A stretch of 64,000 bases of DNA from Planctomycetota bacterium (GTDB taxonomy: Bacteria; Planctomycetota; UBA1135), in assembly GCA_008501825.1 (NCBI GenBank), contig QQUA01000013.1, positions 372,001 to 436,000 of the forward strand, given 5' to 3'. The notes under the pieces are model-generated. The model was not told where the DNA came from and made no database searches. It saw nothing but the letters and a program-made list of their open reading frames with translations. How positions within the stretch are numbered: the stretch's first letter is position 1; each line of letters begins with the position of its first letter. The translations under genes and the position numbers were made by a program. Shown here piece by piece: positions 1 to 6,745 of the stretch.

Positions 1-122
1 TTGACTGGTATGCGGGAGCCAATCGTGGCTCTAAGAAAGTGGACTCTGCAGCGAGGATTCTGGAGTCCGACGAGCGCATTCGCTTTCCGCGGCATCTGCA
101 CTTGGCGCTGACATTTGAATAG
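1..122 (+). CDS. C-terminal fragment of unknown protein (cut by window edge)
   Basis: An open frame runs in from the left edge (codons in phase with position 3) and stops with TAG at 120-122. Only about 39 residues are visible, ending in RHLHLALTFE, which is too little to name a family. It overlaps the start of the helicase gene by 8 bases, so the two are almost certainly translationally coupled and functionally linked. In defence operons of the Gabija kind a helicase of this type follows an OLD-family ATPase/TOPRIM nuclease; that the missing gene is such a nuclease is inference only. Confidence 0.55.
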   Translation, partial: DWYAGANRGSKKVDSAARILESDERIRFPRHLHLALTFE

Positions 123-1260
123 GCTCGTTGAGGCATGTGCCGGGGCGGGAAAGACCACTGGGCTCGTCCGGGAGGCGAGAGAAGCCGCAGGCCGTGGGTC
201 TGGCGTCTTGTTGCTTACCTATACCGAGAGTAATCAACGGGAGATCCGCAGTGCCCTGATTCGCGAGCTTGGCTTCGTTCCTCCGAACGTGGTTATCAAG
301 GGCTGGTACTCGTTTCTCTTGGAAGACTATCTCCGGCCGTACTGGCCTCGCCATTTTGGCGGAAGGATCGAAGGGATTTTGCTGGACAGTTCCAATCCAC
401 ATTATCGCAATGGCAGGACAATTCCTGGAAGGGCGTCTGAGTTGGATGGGCAACTCAACCCTGCTTGCTTTCTGACAGGCAGCCGGCGACGTGCTCACTC
501 GACATTCTTGTCAAAGCTGGCACGTGAGATAGATGAGCAGAGTGGGGGGTTGGCCACGGAGCGACTTGGCACTATGTTCAGTTGTGTCTTGATCGACGAA
601 GTGCAGGATTTGGTTGGCTGGGACTATGAGATCCTCGCACGCATCGTTGAGCGAACGGGAATTGCCTGTTACTGCGTTGGTGATTTCCGGCAGACTGTCT
701 ACTCAACTTCCCCGGCCCGAAAGGGGCCGCGATCGTCTGAGGAAAAGCTCGCAAGGTTTCTGGAATTGGGATTTCAGCATGAACAGATCGTCGATAGTTG
801 GCGGTCCGCGCAGGAGATCTGTGATGTGTCAGACTTGGTTTTCCAGTCCTCCGGCAGGTACCCGCCGACTAGGTCCCTCACGGAGTACAGAGAACCGGAC
901 CATGGCAACCATTGCGGTGTTTTTGCGGTCGCGGATGAAGACTTGGCGGATTACGTCGCCGCTTTCCGTCCAACCATCCTGCGAGATTCGGCTCGCGCGG
1001 ATACGTCCTTCGCGGCGGGGTGTGAGGTTGTAAATATTGGAGAGGCCAAGGGACGCACGTTCGATCGATCCCTCATAGTGCCGACAGCGAAAGTGAGGCG
1101 CTTTTTTGGCGGCGATATTGCCACTTTCGATGCGGACGAGACAGAAAAGGCCAGGAATAAACTCTATGTAGCGGTCACTCGAGCTCGGTTTAGCGTAGCT
1201 GTGGCTCTGGGTGACGGCGCTGGCATTCCAGGTGTCGGCCGCTGGACGCCTGGCGGTTGA
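115..1260 (+). CDS. UvrD-like superfamily 1 helicase, possible defence (Gabija GajB-like) component
   Basis: A compact 381-residue SF1A helicase with all core motifs: Walker A CAGAGKTT (about residues 8-15), Walker B/motif II LIDEVQDL (159-166), motif III GDFRQTVY (189-196), motif IV WRS (229-231), motif V GEAKGRTFD (309-317) and motif VI KLYVAVTRA. It lacks the 1B/2B insertions of full UvrD/PcrA (about 700 aa), as do small helicases in phage-defence operons. The start is TTG at 115, inside the last codons of the upstream gene, which argues for coupled translation. Expected role is ATP-driven DNA translocation or sensing beside a nuclease. Its place in an island next to an integrase and a HEPN protein supports defence; the Gabija-like label is inference because the partner is off-window. 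Confidence 0.75.
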   Translation: MNRLVEACAGAGKTTGLVREAREAAGRGSGVLLLTYTESNQREIRSALIRELGFVPPNVVIKGWYSFLLEDYLRPYWPRHFGGRIEGILLDSSNPHYRNGRTIPGRASELDGQLNPACFLTGSRRRAHSTFLSKLAREIDEQSGGLATERLGTMFSCVLIDEVQDLVGWDYEILARIVERTGIACYCVGDFRQTVYSTSPARKGPRSSEEKLARFLELGFQHEQIVDSWRSAQEICDVSDLVFQSSGRYPPTRSLTEYREPDHGNHCGVFAVADEDLADYVAAFRPTILRDSARADTSFAAGCEVVNIGEAKGRTFDRSLIVPTAKVRRFFGGDIATFDADETEKARNKLYVAVTRARFSVAVALGDGAGIPGVGRWTPGG

Positions 1261-1335
1261 CTCAGGCCCGTAGGCGTAGGTCCCTTCTCGCTGGCGATCG
1301 CGCAGCGGCTGGCCGAGCCGCCTAAAGGAGACTGT

Positions 1336-1440
1336 ATGCGCAGGATTGGGCCCCGGGCGCGGGAGGACGTCTTGCTGCGGAGGAATAAACTCGAGGCCCT
1401 TCGGCTTCGCATTAGTATGGCACGTGGCCATTCTCGGTAA
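1336..1440 (+). CDS. Possible 34-residue basic small ORF
   Basis: ATG at 1336 sits 5 bases after a strong Shine-Dalgarno match, AAAGGAG at 1324-1330. The frame stops at 1438-1440 after 34 codons and encodes an arginine-rich peptide (MRRIGPRARED at the start). It lies between the helicase and the HEPN gene, in a different frame from the latter. It could be a leader peptide, a small toxin or antitoxin, or the displaced original start of the HEPN gene. No family is recognised. Only the quality of the ribosome-binding site makes it worth listing. Confidence 0.3.
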   Translation: MRRIGPRAREDVLLRRNKLEALRLRISMARGHSR

Positions 1441-1534
1441 GGCGAGCACCGGCCTTGGCGTCGCGGCTGCAATTCGTCAGAATCGAGAGCGGGCCTGCGT
1501 TGCTGACCATTCTCTACTTCTCCAAGCACCGGCA

Positions 1535-2575
1535 GTGATTCCTAAGAAAGAGCGCGACAAGGTTTTTGATTCCCTGGTTGAAAACGGAATCGACTTCCTG
1601 GCTTCTTCTGTAGCGGACCTCGATGCAAGGCCCAAATACTCAGTCGTGCACTTCGCGACCGGGTTGGAGCTACTGCTCAAGGCGCGGTTGTTTGCCGAGC
1701 ATTGGGCCTTGGTTGCAGCGAATCCGCATGCGGCCACGTGGTCAGGTCTCACTAGTGGAACCCTCAAGACTGTTTCAGCATCCAGTATTGGGAAGGCACT
1801 CATCGCAGTGGTGAGTGAGCCGTCCTCCCCCCAATGCAAAGTCTTTGAGTCCGTGTTTAGGCATAGGAACAGGATTCTGCATTTCATGCCCGTTGAGGAC
1901 CCTGCCGCTATCGCGATGGAGCAGTTGCGTGCATGGTTCCACTTGCATAGCTTGATTCAAGGTCGATGGGAGTCGGTGTTCGCCGGCCATCGGGGGGAGC
2001 TCGCCAAGCTGGACCAGCTGCTGCGAAGGAATCGAAATTACCTGCAGACAATCTATGACCAGACTGAAGCCAGGCTTAGTGGCTTGAAGGTCGCTGGCAA
2101 GGTTCTTGAATGCCGTTCTTGTGGGTTTTCTTCTGGTGAGTTGGATTCTCCGACCAGGCTAGTCTCCGGAGTGGCCTGCCACGTCTGTGGCGACCGCTAT
2201 GCCGTGATTCGGTTCGATTGCGGGAACGCCTATCCACTGGATGGCGCCACTTTCGAGTTTGATTGTGATTGTGGAGTGCTGCACAAGGTCCAGGATCTGA
2301 TTTCCAAATACGATGAGTCTCGCGACCTGAGCCCCAAGGATCAGCTCATTCATGGCCCAGGGCGCTATCGCTGCGGCGAGTGCCTTTCCATTGAGGAAAC
2401 CGTGGTTCCGATTGATGGGGCGTACACGTGCCTTGGATGTGGGGCCGAATGGGGAGACGAGGGGCCAGAGTCCTGTGAATGGTGCAATGAACTGTGGTTT
2501 GGCTATAGCTTGGAGGGTTCGTACCTGAATGGATGTGAGCTTTGTGAAGGGAAGATTGAGTGGGACTCTGACTAG
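1535..2575 (+). CDS. HEPN-motif protein with C-terminal zinc ribbons
   Basis: About 346 residues from a GTG at 1535; the frame is open back to a TTG at 1346 but that stretch does not look like protein, so the start is uncertain. The N-terminal half is helical and contains RNRILH (about residue 111), the RX4-6H pattern of HEPN ribonucleases, preceded by a helix FATGLELLLKARLF typical of the fold. The C-terminal half has six CxxC pairs (CRSC, CHVC, CGEC, CLGC, CEWC, CELC), enough for three zinc ribbons that probably bind nucleic acid or protein. HEPN proteins commonly cut RNA in toxin-antitoxin and abortive-infection systems. Position in the island downstream of the helicase fits such a role; the RNase activity is inferred. 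Confidence 0.6.
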   Translation: MIPKKERDKVFDSLVENGIDFLASSVADLDARPKYSVVHFATGLELLLKARLFAEHWALVAANPHAATWSGLTSGTLKTVSASSIGKALIAVVSEPSSPQCKVFESVFRHRNRILHFMPVEDPAAIAMEQLRAWFHLHSLIQGRWESVFAGHRGELAKLDQLLRRNRNYLQTIYDQTEARLSGLKVAGKVLECRSCGFSSGELDSPTRLVSGVACHVCGDRYAVIRFDCGNAYPLDGATFEFDCDCGVLHKVQDLISKYDESRDLSPKDQLIHGPGRYRCGECLSIEETVVPIDGAYTCLGCGAEWGDEGPESCEWCNELWFGYSLEGSYLNGCELCEGKIEWDSD

Positions 2576-2902
2576 GGAGCTGCGTCTTCGCGATTTGTTC
2601 CGTGTAACGGAGCTCTATTCGGTCAGGCATGGTGACCTGCCTGCGTAGAACTGGCCCAGTATCAAAGTGAGATTTGTTGGCGGCCTAGGGCCGGTAGAGC
2701 TCGGCTTCGGCGGTTGCGAGTCTGGTGATCTCGGACTGAGCCTCAACCGAGAGGTGTGGCCAGAGCGCTGCAAGTGTGGTGAAAAGCGGTCCGTAGCTCC
2801 TGCATGCTGACCTGCATTCAGCACACCAAGGAATCGCTAGGTGCTTTGCCTCTGGGATGATTGCGTCCCCTTGACCGCGGTTTCCTAACCTATCCTGCCA
2901 CG
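2576..2902. other. Intergenic stretch without a convincing gene
   Basis: These 327 bases separate the HEPN gene from the next small gene. I see no tRNA, clear hairpin terminator or good promoter. A minus-strand frame ending at 2685 (C-terminal residues such as LAALWPHLSVEAQ) has protein-like texture and could be the remnant of a decayed island gene, but it has no good start and runs under the next plus-strand gene. Confidence 0.4.
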
Positions 2903-3322
2903 ATGTCTTCGGACGACCAGACCGCACCCCCATTGCCATCGAATTTCCGGCTGCGAGTTGGAGATTCAGAGATCGTCGCGACCTGGGATGACGAGTCCTT
3001 TGCCGACGACAGAGTTCTAGCATTCTCGGTCAACGGGGGGCAGCCCGTCGCAGAGCTCCTTTCGAGCAAGATGGAGGCCGGTGCGAGCACTGAGATTCCA
3101 TCATTCGGAGTTGTAACGGGTCGATACGTTGAAGCGGACGCTGTGAGGGGAATGACGTCAGGCGCGGGACTATCCCTGGACCTGGACGGGGCACACTTTC
3201 GAGGGTGCGCACTACACCCGGACTGCACGACCCCCAAGCTGGGAATTCTCGGCAAGGCCGTATGGTGGATTTGCGCGATCGCCGCATTCAGTATTGGAAG
3301 GGTCCTGCTTTCCTACTTCTAG
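2903..3322 (+). CDS. Hypothetical protein with one C-terminal membrane segment
   Basis: 139 residues from ATG at 2903 (an upstream in-frame ATG at 2861 would add 14 unlikely residues). Residues 1-110 are polar with alternating beta-type pattern, and residues about 115-137 (LGKAVWWICAIAAFSIGRVL) form a single hydrophobic helix at the very end, so it looks tail-anchored with the N-terminal domain in the cytoplasm. No family recognised. Its stop codon at 3320-3322 overlaps the stop of the convergent integrase gene. Small membrane-anchored proteins are frequent accessory or effector parts of defence islands, but nothing in this sequence proves that. Confidence 0.5.
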   Translation: MSSDDQTAPPLPSNFRLRVGDSEIVATWDDESFADDRVLAFSVNGGQPVAELLSSKMEAGASTEIPSFGVVTGRYVEADAVRGMTSGAGLSLDLDGAHFRGCALHPDCTTPKLGILGKAVWWICAIAAFSIGRVLLSYF

Positions 3323-4511
3323 CCGAACTTCTCAACGAGTCGGGCGGCCTGATCGAGATCCAGCTCTGCGTAGATCTCCGCAGTCGACGGGCTTGAGTGC
3401 CCGAGAAGCGCTCGCGCTGCGTCGAGGCCGCTCGCACGGCGGATTCGCGTTCCCGCGGAATGCCGTAGCTGGTTGAGACTCCAGTGGGGGACGCCAGCTT
3501 TCTTGCATGCGCGCGCAATAGCCCGTGCGTAGGCGCGCGTGTCATAGGTCGGCTGGTGCGCCTGCTTAGGAGACTCCATGGCCGATTCATGACGCCGCAG
3601 GTGACTGGGCGTCATCGGTGACTTCCGGGTGGCACGCTTTCGAGCACGGAACTCAGAGTCGGCATCAGCGGGGCAGAAGATCGCCGCCTTCGCGTCCAGC
3701 TTCTTGAACTTCGAGAGTACCTTCTGAGCTCGCGGCCCAAGGGGGATCACGCGGTCCTTGCCGAGATGCTGCGTCTTTTGCCGGTGGGGGCGGTAGATCC
3801 AGACACCGGCTTTGGCAGGCTTCTCGATGTCAGCCCATCGCATCTGGAGGACCTCCCCAGGTCGCATTCCGGTCAGCCACTGGAGCTCCGCCATGGCCGC
3901 GACCTGCCGAGAGACGAGTGGGAGCACGGCACGAAAGTCAGCCTCCGAGACCGGCAGGACGGGGTCGGTTTCCTTTGCCCGTGACCGGTGCTTCTGCAGA
4001 CTCCGTACCGACCGGATCGAATCTGCCAGGGTCCCTGGGATGTACTCCTCCTCGGCTCCCCAGCGGAACATCCGCTGCACGATTCCGATTCGGGAGTGAT
4101 GGTCGTTCGGGCCAGGCCCTTCTCCACCATGTGCTCCCGGAGCGCCTTAAGCTTCCGTGGGCCAAAATCCACCACAGGCAGGTCCCCGTAGAGCTCGACC
4201 AGCGGCCGAAGGGCCAGCCGAATGTTCTCCAGCTCGCGGGTAGGGGCCCCGTCGTGCCGGTAGTAGGACTCCGCGTGGCACCAGTAGAGGGCCACGAGCT
4301 TGTCCACACAGAGCTCCCACTTGGAGATCTCAGGGGCGAGCTGCCGACCGTTGGCCAGCCACTCGGAAATCAGGCGCTCGTAGCACCGATTGGACTCCGG
4401 GGAGCGCCATTTCCCCGTGTAGATCATCCGCCCGTTCAGGCGGACAAAGCCTTGCCCAGAGGCCTTGTGAAGGCAGTGCCGAGGAATCTGCGTCATCGTC
4501 TTCCTTGACAT
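3319..4511 (-). pseudogene. Tyrosine recombinase/integrase disrupted by a one-base frameshift
   Basis: Two minus-strand frames make one integrase of about 397 residues. The 5' part (from ATG at 4511, or more likely ATG at 4496, which has AAGGAAG upstream) holds the SAM-like core-binding domain up to EKGLARTTI. The 3' part resumes as RIGIVQRMFRWGAEEEY and carries the catalytic domain: Arg in TGMRPGEVL, Lys in RQKTQHLGKDR, the LRHSAGT box, the LLGHSSPSTAEIY box with the nucleophile Tyr. Frames switch near 4097; one extra A on the minus strand (ATCACTCC to ATCAACTCC) would restore TINSRIGIV. Either the gene is inactive, or this is a sequencing error or a frameshift used in expression. It lies beside the 3' end of tRNA-Val, the usual target of such enzymes. 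Confidence 0.85.
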
Positions 4512-4616
4512 AGAGTTCGAGAAACTGTGTAGAACTACACATTTGTCTGAAGCTAGGAAGGCGGTCTGCCTGGCTAGGGCCAGATTCGCAAGTCCGCGTG
4601 CGGCAAAGAGTTAGAG

Positions 4617-4693
4617 TGGTGGGCGTTACAGGACTTGAACCTGTGACCCCCAGCTTGTCGAGCTGGTGCTCTAGCCAACTGAGCTAAACGCCC
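4617..4693 (-). tRNA. tRNA-Val (anticodon GAC)
   Basis: The minus strand folds into a full cloverleaf: acceptor GGGCGTT/AACGCCC, D arm GCTC/GAGC, anticodon stem CCAGC/GCTGG with loop TCGACAA, T arm ACAGG-TTCAAGT-CCTGT, discriminator A and an encoded CCA at 4617-4619. The anticodon GAC reads valine codons GTC/GTT. The base before the anticodon is C instead of the almost universal U33. The 3' end faces the integrase, so this gene is the probable attachment site of the island to its left. Confidence 0.9.
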
Positions 4694-4711
4694 ACGCGCA
4701 GGGCGGAAAGT

Positions 4712-5926
4712 CTAGCCGGGCCGGTCTTCCATGAAAAGGGCTCTTTCGTGCCATTCGTCATAAAGATCCAGCTCGCGGCCGTCGGCCTCCAGGCGGCAAC
4801 GCAGGCACTCCAGGGCCTCGGCAAAGAAATCCTGCTGCAGCATCCAATCGGGGGCGCTGCGACGGCGGCGGCGCTTGCGAAAATCCAGGGCCGGATCCAT
4901 CCGCGCCTGAGCCTGCAAAATCCGAGTCGCTCGATTCAGCACCGCCCGGGGCAAGCGCGCCCGGCGTTGCAGCGCCGAAAACACCACCGAGGGCACCGAA
5001 GCGCCGTCTCGAGCCTGGACCGTGCGCCCCTCCGGCCGCAGCTCCTCCTCGACGAAAGGACCGTAGAGCATGGCCAGGCGCAGGCCATAAGAAGGCTCGC
5101 CGCCGTCTCGAATCCACTCGTCCAAACGCTCCACTCGAGCGACCAGCAGATCGAAACGGTCGCCGCCCCGCTCCAGCCAACCGGCCAGATCGGGCAGCAC
5201 CAAATGAAGCACCTCCAAGGCGGTCAAGTCCTCCAAAACCCCGGCCAAATCGCCGGTCAAGGCCAGCCGGAAGACTTCCTCGACCACTCGCGGCGGCGCC
5301 GATTCCACCAGCAGCGGGGCCACTTCCTGGGCCGCCGCCACCTCCGCCTCGCCGGGCTCCAGCCCCAGCCGGCGCATGAATTTGACCAGCCGCAGGATCC
5401 GCACCGGATCTTCCTGAAAGCGCCGCAAGGGATCGCCGATGGCGCTCAAGCGGCGATTCCGAATATCCGCAAGACCGTCGACCCAATCCACGATTTCGCT
5501 GGCCACCGGGTCCAAAAACAAGCCGTTGACCCGAAAATCCCGGCGCAGGGCGTCCTCCCGGGCGGTGCCGAAGGTGTTGTCGTCCCGAATCACCTGCACC
5601 TCTTCGCCGATCGCCTCCTCCGGCGCCGAGCGAAAGGTCGCCACTTCGTACACCTGCCGTCCGGCGTAGACGTGCACCAACTTGAAACGCCGGCCGATGA
5701 TCCGAGAACGGCGAAACAGCCGCCGCACCTGATTGGGCGAAGCCGAGGTCGCCAGGTCGAAATCCTTCGGTTGCCGCCCCAGCAGCAAATCCCGGACGCA
5801 GCCACCGACGAAATAGGTCTCGTGGCCGGCCTCTTGCAGGCGTTTGAGGACGTCCACGGCCCGCCGGTCCAACTTCCGCCGCGAAAACGGCATCGGGGTG
5901 CGACGGGGCGCCTGCTCAATCTCCAT
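4712..5926 (-). CDS. pcnB: Poly(A) polymerase / tRNA nucleotidyltransferase family protein (PcnB-like)
   Basis: Class II nucleotidyltransferase of about 404 residues. It has the catalytic signature FVGGCVRDLLLGRQPKDFDL with the metal-binding DxD, then GRRFKLVHVY, typical of bacterial poly(A) polymerase I, and the DFRVNGLF and EDPVRILRLVKF motifs of the neck region. It adds A residues to RNA 3' ends to mark them for decay. Because the window tRNAs encode CCA, a repair-only CCA-adding role is less needed, but the two activities cannot be separated safely by eye. ATG at 5926 is preferred; a TTG at 5986 overlapping the rsmG stop would add 20 weak residues. It is probably co-transcribed with rsmG. 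Confidence 0.8.
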   Translation of the reverse strand: MEIEQAPRRTPMPFSRRKLDRRAVDVLKRLQEAGHETYFVGGCVRDLLLGRQPKDFDLATSASPNQVRRLFRRSRIIGRRFKLVHVYAGRQVYEVATFRSAPEEAIGEEVQVIRDDNTFGTAREDALRRDFRVNGLFLDPVASEIVDWVDGLADIRNRRLSAIGDPLRRFQEDPVRILRLVKFMRRLGLEPGEAEVAAAQEVAPLLVESAPPRVVEEVFRLALTGDLAGVLEDLTALEVLHLVLPDLAGWLERGGDRFDLLVARVERLDEWIRDGGEPSYGLRLAMLYGPFVEEELRPEGRTVQARDGASVPSVVFSALQRRARLPRAVLNRATRILQAQARMDPALDFRKRRRRRSAPDWMLQQDFFAEALECLRCRLEADGRELDLYDEWHERALFMEDRPG

Positions 5927-5982
5927 CCCGGGAAAGGATAGCCTCGCGCTTGTCCCGGCCCCGGCCGCCGCCGGCAGCGGGC

Positions 5983-6681
5983 TCAAGCCGGTTTGAACAC
6001 CGCCAAGTGGCGTTCGCCCAAATCGTCGCTCAGGAGGTAGCGATGCTTGGCGGGAAGCTTCCAGGAACGTCGTTGCTCCTTAGGCATGGCGAGCCAGGCC
6101 TCTTCCCAAGACGGGCCCGCCATCACGAACAGGCTGCGGTGCCGCACCTTGTTTCGCCGCAACCTGGTCAGAAGCTTGGGCAAGGGTTCCACCGCCCGAG
6201 CGACCACCAGATCCACGCCCTCCTCCCGGTGAAGCCGTTCTTCGCCTTGGCCTTGGAGGACTTCCACCTGAAATAATTCCAGCCGCAGGATCGCCTCTTT
6301 CAGAAACGCCGCTTTCTTGCCGTTGCGTTCCAACAGCAAGATCTGCTTTTCGGGAAAGACCGCCGCCCAGACCAAACCGGGTAAACCGGCGCCGGAACCC
6401 CAATCGGCCACCACCCGGGCATCGTCGGGCACGTAGCGCGCCGCCTGCAGGCAATCCAGGAAATGGGCGTGAATCAGGGTTCGCCAATCCTTGGCACCCG
6501 TCAAATTCACCATTCGATTCGCTGCCAACAACAAACGGCCATAGTCGAGCAAAGTTCTCAAGGGGCCGTCCGGCGGCGTAGCCAAAGGTTCTAAAGCCGT
6601 GCGCAGAACGCCTACGTCCAAAGGGTTCGGAGCTTCCAAACCCGTCAGCAAATCTTCCGGAATTCCAGGAAAAGGACTCAT
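5983..6681 (-). CDS. rsmG: 16S rRNA (guanine-N7)-methyltransferase RsmG
   Basis: 232-residue SAM-dependent methyltransferase. Visible family marks are RMVNLTGAKDWRTLIHAHFLD near the N-terminus, the SAM-binding VADWGSGAGLPGL, LLERNGKKAAFLKEA, and VVARAVEPLPKLL. It methylates G527 of 16S rRNA in the small subunit, and its loss gives low-level streptomycin resistance in model bacteria. The ATG at 6681 faces the divergent kinase start at 6746, leaving 64 bases for both promoters. The pcnB-like gene follows directly. Confidence 0.92.
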   Translation of the reverse strand: MSPFPGIPEDLLTGLEAPNPLDVGVLRTALEPLATPPDGPLRTLLDYGRLLLAANRMVNLTGAKDWRTLIHAHFLDCLQAARYVPDDARVVADWGSGAGLPGLVWAAVFPEKQILLLERNGKKAAFLKEAILRLELFQVEVLQGQGEERLHREEGVDLVVARAVEPLPKLLTRLRRNKVRHRSLFVMAGPSWEEAWLAMPKEQRRSWKLPAKHRYLLSDDLGERHLAVFKPA

Positions 6682-6745
6682 CTTTGACCCTGCCGCTTCT
6701 GGCGGAGCCCCTTATTCTGGCTCTGCCCCGCGGACCTTGCAGCCC

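Noticed and set aside
2685..3023. Minus-strand frame of 112 codons with a protein-like C-terminal end
   Set aside because: No good start, and its 5' half lies under a better supported plus-strand gene. It may be a gene remnant at most.
4617..4693. Reading the tRNA on the plus strand (would give anticodon GTC, Asp, with U33)
   Set aside because: The T arm and D arm only fold correctly on the minus strand, where CCA is also encoded.
4748..5941. Plus-strand 397-codon frame antisense to pcnB
   Set aside because: Its sequence is the low-complexity, His/Gln/Arg-rich type expected from the opposite strand of a G+C-rich gene, and pcnB has clear motifs.
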